From Bacteroidia bacterium (GTDB lineage Bacteria > Bacteroidota > Bacteroidia > B-17B0 > Aurantibacillaceae): a stretch of 62,555 nucleotides of DNA. Made by a program: the position numbers and the translations under genes. The notes under the pieces were generated by a model, which ran no database searches, was not told the origin of the DNA, and saw nothing but the letters and a program-made list of their open reading frames with translations. The stretch is taken from contig JAOAHO010000007.1 in NCBI GenBank assembly GCA_026415195.1, positions 13,822 to 76,376 on the forward strand, given 5' to 3'. The first letter of the stretch is position 1, and every line of letters starts with the position of its first letter. Below are positions 41,900 to 51,007 of the stretch, one piece after another.

Positions 41900-44788
41900 T
41901 TACTTTTCTGAAGTGTCATTTACTTCAATGAGAGTTTTTATCAAATCAATGATTTTATCATTACTGAACTGGGTTCTGAAGTAAATTTTTACCTGGCCTT
42001 CAAAAAATTTTTCTGCGTATTTAATTTTTGCTTTTTCCTCTTCACGGAGTCCTTCATCACCGCTTACATTTTTAGCTTCTACAATAAAATGCAATTTTTG
42101 TTCACCATTTTTATATTTCAGTACATAAGCAAAATCAGGAGAATAAGATTTGCCACCCGCTACTGGAATTTTGATTGAATTTTTAGGAATTTTAGTAAAA
42201 ACGACTACTTCTTCAATATTTGTTTTAATATTTTGTTTTTCCAGTTCAGAATCGTAAAATAATTCATTAAAGAGGTAGTTCGTGTCAACATCTTCATCTG
42301 AAAAAAGTACACCAACATCGGAAGCAGAAATTTCTTTGAGAACATTTCCATTATTGTCTGTCAGTTTGGTTGGATGGATTCGGTTGGAAATTTTTTTATA
42401 CTCGATGGTATATTTATCGAAGGCGTGTTCCATCAGATATTGGTCAAAGGAATGTTTTAATTGTCTTATTGTGGAAGGATCAAGATAGTTGTTAACATCT
42501 GTATTTGCTTCTTTGATGGATTGGTGTATGGTTTTCATGTTAACATTTAACACTTTTGATAACTCTTTCAAAAATTCACTGTATTTCAATGTTGAAATAG
42601 TTGCAATGTTCCTATTGAAAACCGATTCGGGTTCACTTACTAATGCAACATTATCATCTATATTAACTTTTGCAATTCTTTCATGAATTCCACCTGGCCT
42701 TAAATTGTTGTTTTGTTCTCTGAGAAATTCAGTAAATAATATTTTAAAATGGGTTTCATCTTTAAACTTATATTCTAAAACGACTTTTTCATTTAATTTT
42801 TCCCAAAGATCTTTTAGTTCCTGATATTTTTCTGTTCTTATCGTAATTTTCTTTTTGGGGTCGGTGACTTTGCGGATTTTATTTGAATTTACTCCTTCGA
42901 AAATGAGTGGATAGTGTTGTTTGATGTAATCAAATCCGCCCGACTTAAATGAATTTGTTCTTGTGATAACTTCGTGAGAATCTAAAGTTTCCAGAAGTTC
43001 TTCTTCGGTTGTTTTATATAACTCGCAAATCTTTTGAATCATGTGTTCGGAAAGTTTGTCCGGAACTTGTTCTATGGAGATAGCACCTGATTTTTCATTA
43101 ATTTCATTGACCAGCTTCTCCACAAAGTCGCTTTCCGTAAAGTCAACAAAATAGTGCAGATAAAATTGTTCATCTTTGACGCGATTACCGTATTCGTTTA
43201 CAGGCAAGCGCAGTCCCCGACCGACTTCCTGCAGTTTGGAAATTTCGCTACCACTGCTTCGCAGTTTGCAAATTTGAAATACGTTGGGATTATCCCAGCC
43301 CTCGCGCAGCGTCCATTTCGAAAAAATAAATCGCCTGGGGTTTTCCAAATCAAGCAGGGCTTGTTTGTCGTGCAGGATTTCGTTGATCTCTTTTTCAATA
43401 GCTTCGTCTTTTTCATTATTGTCTTTGGAAAAATATCCGGCATGGGTTAACGAAAGATCACGCAAGGTTTTTTGAATATACGTTTTGTAAAAAGGGTCCT
43501 TTTCTGTTTTTAGCAACTCTTCCGCTTCAGCTTTAATGTATTGCTCAACGGTTATTCTGATATATCCTTCTTTGTTGCGGTATTCGTCTATGTTGTCAAT
43601 AAAGAAAAGTGTTAAAGGTTTTATTTTTACTTCTCTCGTTAGAAGTTGTTTTTCAATCTGAAAATGGTTTTTTACGGCTTTTTGAATCATTATTTCCTGC
43701 AATTTCGAAGCATAAGAATAGGGATTGATTTTGTCGCCTTTTTTCAGTTCCAGTCCATTGCTTAAAACTACGGTGGTTTTATTTAGGTTTTCTACAAAAA
43801 GATCTTGCATTTCCTGATGCAGGATGGCCAGACTTTCTTTTTTTGTCAGTTTTACCGTTTTCCGCTTATCGTTTTCAACCAACTCAAAAGTGGCTTCATT
43901 CCCGTCTGAATCGGTAAATTTCACGATAGCGTTTTTTCCACTGTCAAATTCTGTAATGTGTCCGATGACCCCTTTTACCAGATTTCGGTTAAAAGCATCC
44001 ACGGCTGTCAACGTATAAATCAGGTTTTCGTATTCCTGAAAAGTTGCTCCATAACGCAAAATAAACTGGGGTTTCATTTTTTGAATATTCTGCCAGGTTT
44101 TATTGTCTTTGCCGAACCGGTGGGGCTCGTCAATAATCACGAATGGATTGGTAGCTGCAATGGCATCGAAAGGTACGTTGTATTTGTCTAATAAATTTTT
44201 CTCATATTCTTTTTGCATGCTTTCCGAGTTAATCATGCCGGCGTTGATGATCAAAACCTGTATGTTGTTTTTTTCATGATAGCCGGAACTAATAAAACTG
44301 ATAACTGCAGGCGGAAGATATGACTTTTTGTTTTTTACATTTTTCTGGCTTTCCACTATGTGCAACTGAAGCGTCTTACCATATTGCTCTTTAAAATGCT
44401 CCCGGCAACTTTCCGACTTCAGAAAGTTAATCGTACCGGCCTTGATAGATAATGTGGGAACGACTATAACAAACTTAAATATTCCGTATTGTTTATTCAG
44501 TTCAAAAATGGTTTTGGTGTAAGTATATGTTTTGCCCGTTCCGGTTTCCATCATAATATCTATGATGCGGCTACTGGGTTTAATGGATTCTTTTATCCCG
44601 TTTGCTTCTGTTATTTTCTTCAGGTTTTGAGAATAGACCCTATCGTGTAAAAAATCAAATGCGGGATTGATGTGGTTTTTTTCAGTTCCCGGCGGATGAA
44701 TCAGGCGGATGCTATCAAACACCGCAATCGTGCTCTCTACTGCTTGTTTTTGGTGTAACAGGTCTTTTTCAAAGTGAAATCCTTTCAT
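41900..44788 (-). CDS. res: Type III restriction endonuclease subunit (Res)
   Basis: 962 residues. Superfamily 2 helicase: Walker A METGTGKTYTYTKT (~78-91), DExH-type VIIDEPHRFG (~213-222), motif near SKWTLREGWDNPNVFQICK and QEVGRGLRLPV (motif VI). C-terminal nuclease: YSPDFAYVLKYKNG ... FIVEAKN, a PD-(D/E)xK site. It cuts after ATP-driven communication between two head-to-head unmethylated sites, together with Mod. It lies 8 nt after the RhuM-Fic gene on the same strand and is the last gene of the locus. Confidence 0.92.
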   Translation of the reverse strand: MKGFHFEKDLLHQKQAVESTIAVFDSIRLIHPPGTEKNHINPAFDFLHDRVYSQNLKKITEANGIKESIKPSSRIIDIMMETGTGKTYTYTKTIFELNKQYGIFKFVIVVPTLSIKAGTINFLKSESCREHFKEQYGKTLQLHIVESQKNVKNKKSYLPPAVISFISSGYHEKNNIQVLIINAGMINSESMQKEYEKNLLDKYNVPFDAIAATNPFVIIDEPHRFGKDNKTWQNIQKMKPQFILRYGATFQEYENLIYTLTAVDAFNRNLVKGVIGHITEFDSGKNAIVKFTDSDGNEATFELVENDKRKTVKLTKKESLAILHQEMQDLFVENLNKTTVVLSNGLELKKGDKINPYSYASKLQEIMIQKAVKNHFQIEKQLLTREVKIKPLTLFFIDNIDEYRNKEGYIRITVEQYIKAEAEELLKTEKDPFYKTYIQKTLRDLSLTHAGYFSKDNNEKDEAIEKEINEILHDKQALLDLENPRRFIFSKWTLREGWDNPNVFQICKLRSSGSEISKLQEVGRGLRLPVNEYGNRVKDEQFYLHYFVDFTESDFVEKLVNEINEKSGAISIEQVPDKLSEHMIQKICELYKTTEEELLETLDSHEVITRTNSFKSGGFDYIKQHYPLIFEGVNSNKIRKVTDPKKKITIRTEKYQELKDLWEKLNEKVVLEYKFKDETHFKILFTEFLREQNNNLRPGGIHERIAKVNIDDNVALVSEPESVFNRNIATISTLKYSEFLKELSKVLNVNMKTIHQSIKEANTDVNNYLDPSTIRQLKHSFDQYLMEHAFDKYTIEYKKISNRIHPTKLTDNNGNVLKEISASDVGVLFSDEDVDTNYLFNELFYDSELEKQNIKTNIEEVVVFTKIPKNSIKIPVAGGKSYSPDFAYVLKYKNGEQKLHFIVEAKNVSGDEGLREEEKAKIKYAEKFFEGQVKIYFRTQFSNDKIIDLIKTLIEVNDTSEK

Positions 44789-44796
44789 TTGTTTTT

Positions 44797-45756
44797 TTAA
44801 TTAAAAAGTAATTTAACAATGCCAATCATTTTTTCCTTGTCCTTCGGATCGGACTCTGCAATGAGCAGGGTCAGGGTGGTGAGTGTTTGGGGACTGATTT
44901 TTTCTCGGAACGGATAGCCGGCCTTTTGCAACAACCAGATAAAACTGAAAGCTCCACAGCGCTTGTTCCCGTCTGTAAAAGGATGATTTTTTACTATGAA
45001 ATACAACAAATGAGCGGCTTTCTCTTCTACTGCAGGGTATGCATCTTGTCCGAATACCGTTTGAAACACATTTCCAAAAATACTTTCCAGGGCCCCCTTT
45101 TTTTTCTCTTGTGCAAATAATGCAGTGGCTTCCCCTTTTTGCATTAATTCCGATTTTAACTTTTGGATATCCTTGTACAATTCTTTTGCGCTGGCTTTAA
45201 CTTCCTGCAGGGTTCCATGCTTCGGAAATTCGTTTTTATCGTATTTATTAAGGGCAAAGAATGTACTGGAAAAAGATTGAATGAGCGACAAAATTTCTTT
45301 TGCCTCAATGTGTTTATTCTTTTGAGTAAGTAACTTTAAATCTTCTAATGTTTGTAAAAATTGTTTCTTGTTTTCTTCAATTCGTCTGAGGTTTATCGTG
45401 TAGCCTTTTATTAAATATTCTTTTAATCGTTCTGTAGCCCATTGCCTGAATTGTATTCCTTTTCTGGTATTGATACGGTAACCCAGTGAAATGATGACGT
45501 CCAAATTATAATATTCCAGGTTTCTGCTTACTGTTCTGGAGCCTTCTTTTCGAACTGTTCGGAATTTCCGAACAGTTGACGAATAATCTAACTCTCCCGA
45601 ATGGAAAATTGATTTTAAATGTTCGCTGACATTTGACTTGCTGGAGTCAAAAAGTTGAACCATTTGCGCCTGAGTTAGCCAAACAGTATCATTTTCAAGT
45701 TTTACCTCAATTTCGGTTTTATTATCTGGGCTCTGATATATTATAATCTCACTCAT
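44797..45756 (-). CDS. RhuM-like protein with C-terminal Fic/Doc domain
   Basis: 319 residues. N-terminal RhuM/virulence-protein domain (~1-130): VWLTQAQMVQLFDSSKSNVS, a helix-turn-helix-like start, then YYNLDVIISLGYRINTRKG and QFRQWATERLKEYL. C-terminal Fic/Doc domain with HPFTDGNKRCGAF (~257-269), carrying the catalytic His and the GNKR core. Fic proteins AMPylate or phosphorylate targets and often act as toxins. Placed between mod and res, it is probably an accessory or guard module of the restriction system rather than a separate gene; no separate inhibitory antitoxin is visible. Its N-terminal coding part contains a 25-bp perfect palindrome. Confidence 0.87.
   Translation of the reverse strand: MSEIIIYQSPDNKTEIEVKLENDTVWLTQAQMVQLFDSSKSNVSEHLKSIFHSGELDYSSTVRKFRTVRKEGSRTVSRNLEYYNLDVIISLGYRINTRKGIQFRQWATERLKEYLIKGYTINLRRIEENKKQFLQTLEDLKLLTQKNKHIEAKEILSLIQSFSSTFFALNKYDKNEFPKHGTLQEVKASAKELYKDIQKLKSELMQKGEATALFAQEKKKGALESIFGNVFQTVFGQDAYPAVEEKAAHLLYFIVKNHPFTDGNKRCGAFSFIWLLQKAGYPFREKISPQTLTTLTLLIAESDPKDKEKMIGIVKLLFN
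45553..45577. repeat. 25-bp perfect palindrome inside RhuM-Fic gene
   Basis: AACTGTTCGGAA, T, then the exact inverse repeat: 12-bp arms around one base. It encodes TVRKFRTV in the RhuM domain, where an internal near-repeat TVRKF/RTVRK contributes to the symmetry. Could be an operator or simply a by-product of the protein repeat. Confidence 0.6.
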
Positions 45757-45929
45757 TGATATACTACTTCTAAGTGGTTAATAATATGCTTTTTGAATTT
45801 TCTGTTATGTTGGTATGACATGTATTTTTCCAAAACCGCCTAAATATATAGGTTGATGTATCATATAAAAGTAAGAGTGGATAATCATCCCTTGATATAT
45901 GCCCATTACTTTTTCCATAGAGGCATTTC

Positions 45930-47948
45930 CTAGTACCTTACAACAAACTCAATATCTGTTTTTTTCCTGTTGTTGTAAGATTTCAGGTTTTCGGCCAGTT
46001 CGCGCAGGCGGGCGCTTTCAAAATGATAGCCAAAGGCAATGACGGTTCGGGGTTCAAAATGTTTATCTGTATCTGTTTTTACCAGCAGCGCTTTCAGATG
46101 TTCAGTCGTAAAGCCCTTATGCATTAAATACAGTTTGCTGTTGCCGTAATGGGCTGTATAGCCGTCCAGGTCAATACTTTCCAGATCCTGCGTTAAGGGA
46201 ATGCCATCATAGGTTTTCCAGGTAGTAAGCAGGGCTTTGAGGTCTTCTTCTGTCAGTTTTCCGGCATCAAACAGCGTTTGTGAAGGGTCGAACTGTTCGG
46301 CTTCAAAATCGTAATCTTCCCAAATGGGCATGGTTTCAAAGATTTTGAAGGCATTTTGCTTTTTCAGGCGTTCTAGTTTTTCAATTTCATCTTTGGTTTC
46401 ATCGGTGGGGAGTTCTTTTTTTAATGTATCAATTTTGCTGTCTAATTCAGAGTTTATTTTTTTGGCTGCACGGATCAGCCGCTCTTTGGTAATTTCAAAA
46501 ATGGTGGGTTCGGCTTTCAGTTCTTTTTGCACAAAATCATACGCCGTTTTGTTTTTTTTGGGGTCTATGGGTTCGGGCAGTTGCACCAAAATAAACTTAC
46601 GGTTGCCGCCATCTTCGGCATTCAGTTGCATTACGGCATCGCCCGTAGTGCCGGAGCCGGCAAAGAAGTCGAGGATCGTTGAATCTTCATTTGCTCCTAA
46701 TTCAATGGTTCTCTTTATTAAGGAGATAGATTTGGGGTAATCGAAATAAACTTCTTTGAATAGTTTTTTAATATACTCTGTTCCTCTTTCATTAACAAAT
46801 TCTTTATCATCCAATATACTTCGCTGCATTTTTTCTGTTTTACGATATTTTTGAACTATCATAAAACCTCCATCTTGCTTTTTCTTCCCAAAAATGACTT
46901 TGTTTATATTTTGAGCAGCTTTATCCTTACCCCATCTCCAAACAGTTTGTACCCCTTGAGAAATTACAGGATAAACTTCAATATATCCATCTAAAGGTTC
47001 CATGGAAACTTCCAACAAACCAAATTTATCAGGGTTATTAGGGTTTACATAAAAAGGATAAAATAAATTCGGACGATTTTTATTATTAAATTTTATATTC
47101 CTATTTCTTAATTCAACTAAATTAAAACCGCCTATTTCATCTGTGTATTGAAATTTTTTTTCTGCTTCGTCAATCAAATTAATCTCGTAGTCATTGCTTC
47201 TTGAATATATCAGTATATAATCATGTTGTCTAGCGATACCTCCATAATCGCGGCCTCCTCTGTTGCTAATTACAATTGCATTTGCTACAAAATTCTCCTC
47301 CCCAAAAATATCATCCATCAACAGCCGCAATTGTGCCACTTCGTTGTCGTCAATAGAAACAAAAATCACACCGTCTTCGCGCAGCAGTTGGCGGGCAATG
47401 TAGAGCCGGGGGTACATAAAGGTAAGCCAGGCGCTGTGGCTGTTGCTTTTACTTTGGGTAAAACTTAATATTCGTTTGGCTTTTTCTTCGTCAATGCCCA
47501 AGAGGTTTTGCAGTTCTTCAACGGTGTATTTGCGGTCGTCGTTATACACAAAGCCGTCGTTACCTGTATTGTATGGAGGGTCTATGTAAATCATTTTTAC
47601 TTTTTCGTAATAGGCGTTTGCCAGATGTTTCAACACTTCCAGGTTGTCGCCCTTAATAAGCAGGTTTTCGGCGTGTTGGTTTTCGGGTTTGCCGTTGTGC
47701 GCTTCGTCGGCTTTGAGCAAGGTGGTGGCCGGGTCGGAGGCCAGCAAGCGGGCATAGCTTTTGCCCAGCCATTCCAACCCGTAACTCTCGGCAGAAAAGT
47801 TGATTTCTTTTTCGGTAAGATAATTTTTGAATTTTTCGAAATCAAAGTTTCCGTTTTTGTCAAAGTATTGGGGAAAGCAGTTTTTCAATGTTTCCAAATC
47901 TTTGTTCGGAATTTTAATTTCCGTGGTGATGATTTGTTTTGTGTCCAT
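45930..47948 (-). CDS. mod: Type III DNA methyltransferase (Mod)
   Basis: 672 residues. Beta-class N6-adenine methyltransferase: catalytic motif IV IDPPYNTGNDGFVYND (~120-135) precedes the SAM-binding motif I ILDFFAGSGTTGDAV (~421-435). A target-recognition region lies between them (~210-400) and a long C-terminus follows. Mod gives the system its sequence specificity and is needed for both methylation and cleavage. No simple-sequence repeat is visible in or before the gene, so phase variation as in some Mod genes is not indicated. The RhuM-Fic gene follows after 173 nt without any recognised promoter or terminator. Confidence 0.93.
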   Translation of the reverse strand: MDTKQIITTEIKIPNKDLETLKNCFPQYFDKNGNFDFEKFKNYLTEKEINFSAESYGLEWLGKSYARLLASDPATTLLKADEAHNGKPENQHAENLLIKGDNLEVLKHLANAYYEKVKMIYIDPPYNTGNDGFVYNDDRKYTVEELQNLLGIDEEKAKRILSFTQSKSNSHSAWLTFMYPRLYIARQLLREDGVIFVSIDDNEVAQLRLLMDDIFGEENFVANAIVISNRGGRDYGGIARQHDYILIYSRSNDYEINLIDEAEKKFQYTDEIGGFNLVELRNRNIKFNNKNRPNLFYPFYVNPNNPDKFGLLEVSMEPLDGYIEVYPVISQGVQTVWRWGKDKAAQNINKVIFGKKKQDGGFMIVQKYRKTEKMQRSILDDKEFVNERGTEYIKKLFKEVYFDYPKSISLIKRTIELGANEDSTILDFFAGSGTTGDAVMQLNAEDGGNRKFILVQLPEPIDPKKNKTAYDFVQKELKAEPTIFEITKERLIRAAKKINSELDSKIDTLKKELPTDETKDEIEKLERLKKQNAFKIFETMPIWEDYDFEAEQFDPSQTLFDAGKLTEEDLKALLTTWKTYDGIPLTQDLESIDLDGYTAHYGNSKLYLMHKGFTTEHLKALLVKTDTDKHFEPRTVIAFGYHFESARLRELAENLKSYNNRKKTDIEFVVRY

Positions 47949-48093
47949 TTTTAAATTGTATTACGGCATTATTTGTTTGTTCAAATTTAAAAGTTTATTT
48001 TCAGGTAAGTTCTGCGGAATTATTTGGAACAATTGATATGTTTTTTAAGAAAAAATGATAATTCAAATTTTCAGAAATCTGTTTGCAATTTTC

Positions 48094-48101
48094 TATTTTT
48101 G
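48094..48101 (+). promoter_or_regulatory. TAnnTTTG promoter
   Basis: TATTTTTG, last base 6 nt before the ATG at 48108. It supports this start rather than the upstream in-frame start at 48024. Confidence 0.55.
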
Positions 48102-48107
48102 CCCAAT

Positions 48108-48512
48108 ATGATCAATGTGAACGACACCTACATCCACGAATTTTCATTTTCGCAGGAAGATGTGAACCGCTTTGCCGAGGTTACCGGTGACAAAAATCCC
48201 GTACACCTGGATCCCGCTTATGCCGCCAACACCATGTTCAAGCGCCCTATCATGCACGGCATGCTTAGCGCTTCCCTGTTCAGTAAGGTTTTCGGTACGC
48301 TTTATCCGGGCGAAGGAACCATTTACCTGAAGCAATCCCTGCAATTTTTAAAACCCATGTATGTGGATACGCCTTATGAAGCAGTATTTACGGTAAAGGA
48401 AGTGAACCGCGAAAAGCACCGCGCCACCTTCGAGACCGTCATTCGCGAAAAAAGCAGTGGAACCGTTTGCACATCGGGCGAGGCCCTGGTGATGAACGTG
48501 GAGAAGATTTGA
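48108..48512 (+). CDS. MaoC-like (R)-specific enoyl-CoA hydratase
   Basis: 134 residues, single hot-dog domain. Catalytic Asp/His of the hydratase-2 motif: D28 and H33 in TGDKNPVHLDPAYA, with the following FKRPIMHGMLSASLFSKVFG. It hydrates trans-2-enoyl-CoA to (R)-3-hydroxyacyl-CoA, in fatty-acid or polyester metabolism. Full length for the short bacterial members (PhaJ-like). Monocistronic, converging on the thioredoxin-like gene 5 nt away. Confidence 0.9.
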   Translation: MINVNDTYIHEFSFSQEDVNRFAEVTGDKNPVHLDPAYAANTMFKRPIMHGMLSASLFSKVFGTLYPGEGTIYLKQSLQFLKPMYVDTPYEAVFTVKEVNREKHRATFETVIREKSSGTVCTSGEALVMNVEKI

Positions 48513-48517
48513 ATTCC

Positions 48518-48991
48518 TTAAAGCAGTTTTTTTAATTCCGTTTCCAACTCCCCTTTTTTTAATTTCCTTTCAAAAGTTTTTGTTTTTTTTCCTTTTACAA
48601 TCATGGTAAATGGGATGGCTCCTGTCCAATCTTTGGAAATTTTCGGAATATCGTCGGGGCCGATGACTTTGTTGAAAATAAAAAATTTTTTTCCGGGGAA
48701 ATTTTTTTCAATGTAGGGCAACACTTTGGTTTGGGCTTCATCGGGAAAATTTAATGATATCGGAACAAAACGGACTTTTTTTGTATTGAACTTTTCACTT
48801 TCCTCCCACAAATCGGGCATTTCCTGCACACAGGGCTTGCACCAGGTGGCCCAAAAGTTAATAACGTAAGTCGAATCGGGATTTTTGGATATTTGGGCCT
48901 TGATTTGCTCCCAACTGACCACCTCCGGCAATTGTGCGGCATGTATCAAAGGGATAAAAAAGATCAGAAATATTGGGTTATTTGTTTTCAT
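48518..48991 (-). CDS. TlpA-like thioredoxin, exported
   Basis: 157 residues. Signal peptide MKTNNPIFLIFFIPLIHA, then a thioredoxin fold with the active site FWATWCKPCVQEMPDLW (WCKPC) and the cis-Pro region TGAIPFTMIV. Periplasmic thiol-disulfide exchange, perhaps keeping Sco1 or cytochrome cysteines reduced. ATG 48991 overlaps the end of the sco1 gene by 14 bp; a longer start at 49012 is less likely. Confidence 0.88.
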   Translation of the reverse strand: MKTNNPIFLIFFIPLIHAAQLPEVVSWEQIKAQISKNPDSTYVINFWATWCKPCVQEMPDLWEESEKFNTKKVRFVPISLNFPDEAQTKVLPYIEKNFPGKKFFIFNKVIGPDDIPKISKDWTGAIPFTMIVKGKKTKTFERKLKKGELETELKKLL

Positions 48992-49643
48992 ATTCTTTGT
49001 AAAGCACTTCAATATCAGTCATCAGGCGGCTGACTTCAGTCGAGTCGGTGCCGTCGTAGTAGCCCCGAATACGTAAATTTTTGTCCACCAGCACAAACAT
49101 TTGCGTATGAATGAAATCGTCTTCAGGATTCTCGGGCGGCTTTTCATCCACGCTCACCAGGTAGCTTTTGCGTGCCGCTTCATAAAGGGCTTTTTTGTTG
49201 CCGGTCAGGAAAATCCAGTTGCGGTTTCTGACCCCGTGTTGTCGGGCATATTCCAACAATACGGCGGCCGAGTCGGTTTCGGGATCCACGGTGTGGGAAA
49301 GGATTTTGAAGTCGGGCCTTTGGCCGAAGCGGGCATACACTTTTTCCAAGTTGCGGTTCATGATGGGGCAGATGCTCCGGCAGGTGGTAAAGAAAAATTC
49401 ACTGACATAAATTTTGCCTTTGACGCTGTCGAGGGTATAGGGTTCGTTAAACTGGTTGGTGAGTTTGAAATAATATATCGTGTGAGCAGTTTGGGATGAG
49501 TCGGCCGTGCCTCCGGAGTAATTTTTTGGCCCGTAGAACGGCAATAACCTCAGGGGTTTATTAACTGATTTTTGGCGGATAAATAACCATAACAGCAACA
49601 ATACTGTAAATAAAATCAATACCAAAAGCGCGCTTTTTTTCAT
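48978..49643 (-). CDS. SCO1/SenC-family copper chaperone
   Basis: 221 residues. One N-terminal membrane anchor (ALLVLILFTVLLLLWLF), then a thioredoxin-like domain with the copper-binding FFFTTCRSICPIMNRNL (CxxxC) and the partner His in DDFIHTQMFVLVDKN. Helps assemble the CuA centre of cytochrome c oxidase. Co-transcribed with the TlpA-like gene downstream. TACATTTA, one mismatch to TAnnTTTG, lies 5 nt before the ATG. Confidence 0.92.
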   Translation of the reverse strand: MKKSALLVLILFTVLLLLWLFIRQKSVNKPLRLLPFYGPKNYSGGTADSSQTAHTIYYFKLTNQFNEPYTLDSVKGKIYVSEFFFTTCRSICPIMNRNLEKVYARFGQRPDFKILSHTVDPETDSAAVLLEYARQHGVRNRNWIFLTGNKKALYEAARKSYLVSVDEKPPENPEDDFIHTQMFVLVDKNLRIRGYYDGTDSTEVSRLMTDIEVLYKEYENK

Positions 49644-49744
49644 TTCGGTAAATGTAGGAAGCGGCCAAAAAATATTGCTGTTAAAAAAATAAAATCATCA
49701 TGAAAATTGGCATAATTATTGTTACTTTTAGCAAAAAATGTTTC

Positions 49745-50884
49745 ATGTACATTGGATTTAAATGCTTCGTTTGCCTCTTGTGGTTTTCTTTCCTGTCTGC
49801 TCAAAAGAAATTTACGATAGAAGGCACCGCACATCCTGCTTTTAACGGAAAATACCTTTACATTCATCACAAATGGAACAACCAGGACAAAACTGACTCC
49901 GTTAAGGTAGTGAAGGGAAAATTCATTTACAAGGGACAAACCCCCGAACCCAATATGTATTGGTTTACACCTGAACGTGTCGTAAGTTATCCGGTGAATT
50001 GTATTTTTTTTGTGGATGAAGGAACTCTTACGGCCCGTATCAAGAACCTTGACTCTTTTCCCTTGTCAGAAATCAACGGAGGAAAAACGCAAAAAGAATA
50101 TCAGGAATATCTGATGTTGGTGAATTTATTTGTCAGAAAGCAGCAGAATTTACAACAGGAATACACGCGCTATGTGCAGGAAGGGAATTACAAAGAAGCC
50201 AATGAGATTAATATCAAATTAAATAACCTGAATACGGAATACATTAATGCCCTTAAGGATTTTGTTAAAGCGCGTCCGAAGTCGGCCGTCAGCGGTTATT
50301 TGATTTATAAGGAATTCAGTAATCCGGCCGTGCCTTTGGAAATCGTGGAAGAATTCAACAATCTTTTGGATGAACAATTTAAGAAAACCAAATTCGGCCA
50401 ATTGGCTTCCGAGCGAATTCGTATTGCCCAGGGCACGAGGGTGGGCGGTGTGGCTACGGATTTCACGCTTCCTGACCCTAACGGTAAGCAAATCAGTTTA
50501 TCTTCATTCAGGGGAAAATATGTGTTGGTGGATTTTTGGGCCAGTTGGTGCGGCCCTTGCCGGATGGAGAACCCATATGTGGTGGATGCATATAATCAGT
50601 TTAAAGACAAAAACTTCACCATTCTGGGTGTTTCGCTCGACAACAACAGGGAACGATGGCTTGATGCCATTCAGAAAGACGGCCTGACCTGGACCCATGT
50701 AAGCGACCTTAAAGGTTGGGCAAGCGATGTAGCCAGGCTTTACGGTATTAATGCCATACCCCAAAACTTTCTTATCGGTCCCGATGGGGTCATTATTGCC
50801 AAAAACCTGCGTGGCCATCAGTTGTCGGAAAAACTTCACGAGGTAATTAAAGACATTCACATCGAGAAAAAACTCAAAGATTAA
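49745..50884 (+). CDS. TlpA-family thioredoxin with DUF4369-like N-terminus
   Basis: 379 residues from ATG 49745. Signal peptide MYIGFKCFVCLLWFSFLSAQ, then a DUF4369-type beta domain (~22-120: FTIEGTAHPAFNGKYLYIHH, DSVKVVKGKFIYKG), a helical connector, and a C-terminal thioredoxin domain with VDFWASWCGPCRMENPYV (WCGPC). A common Bacteroidota periplasmic or lipoprotein-like oxidoreductase. ATG 49700 is in frame but gives a poorer signal peptide. Function in thiol redox, exact client unknown. Confidence 0.9.
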   Translation: MYIGFKCFVCLLWFSFLSAQKKFTIEGTAHPAFNGKYLYIHHKWNNQDKTDSVKVVKGKFIYKGQTPEPNMYWFTPERVVSYPVNCIFFVDEGTLTARIKNLDSFPLSEINGGKTQKEYQEYLMLVNLFVRKQQNLQQEYTRYVQEGNYKEANEINIKLNNLNTEYINALKDFVKARPKSAVSGYLIYKEFSNPAVPLEIVEEFNNLLDEQFKKTKFGQLASERIRIAQGTRVGGVATDFTLPDPNGKQISLSSFRGKYVLVDFWASWCGPCRMENPYVVDAYNQFKDKNFTILGVSLDNNRERWLDAIQKDGLTWTHVSDLKGWASDVARLYGINAIPQNFLIGPDGVIIAKNLRGHQLSEKLHEVIKDIHIEKKLKD

Positions 50885-50975
50885 TTTTTTTGTTTCTAAA
50901 TACTTCCCTTTCACTCTTTTCATATCAAACTTAAACGAATGTTAAAACAAACCCGATGGTTGTTCAAAATATATT

Positions 50976-50983
50976 TATATTTG
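50976..50983 (+). promoter_or_regulatory. TAnnTTTG promoter
   Basis: TATATTTG, last base 24 nt before the ATG at 51008, a longer leader than most genes in the window. Confidence 0.5.
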
Positions 50984-51007
50984 CAAACCCCAAACCCAAA
51001 AACAGTT

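Noticed and set aside
45757..45929. The 173-nt gap between mod and RhuM-Fic as a separate promoter or small gene
   Set aside because: No TAnnTTTG box next to the start, no hairpin with T-run and no plausible small frame; only AT-rich spacer.
45930..47948. Phase-variable type III methyltransferase
   Set aside because: No simple-sequence repeat tract of the kind that switches mod genes is present in or before the gene.
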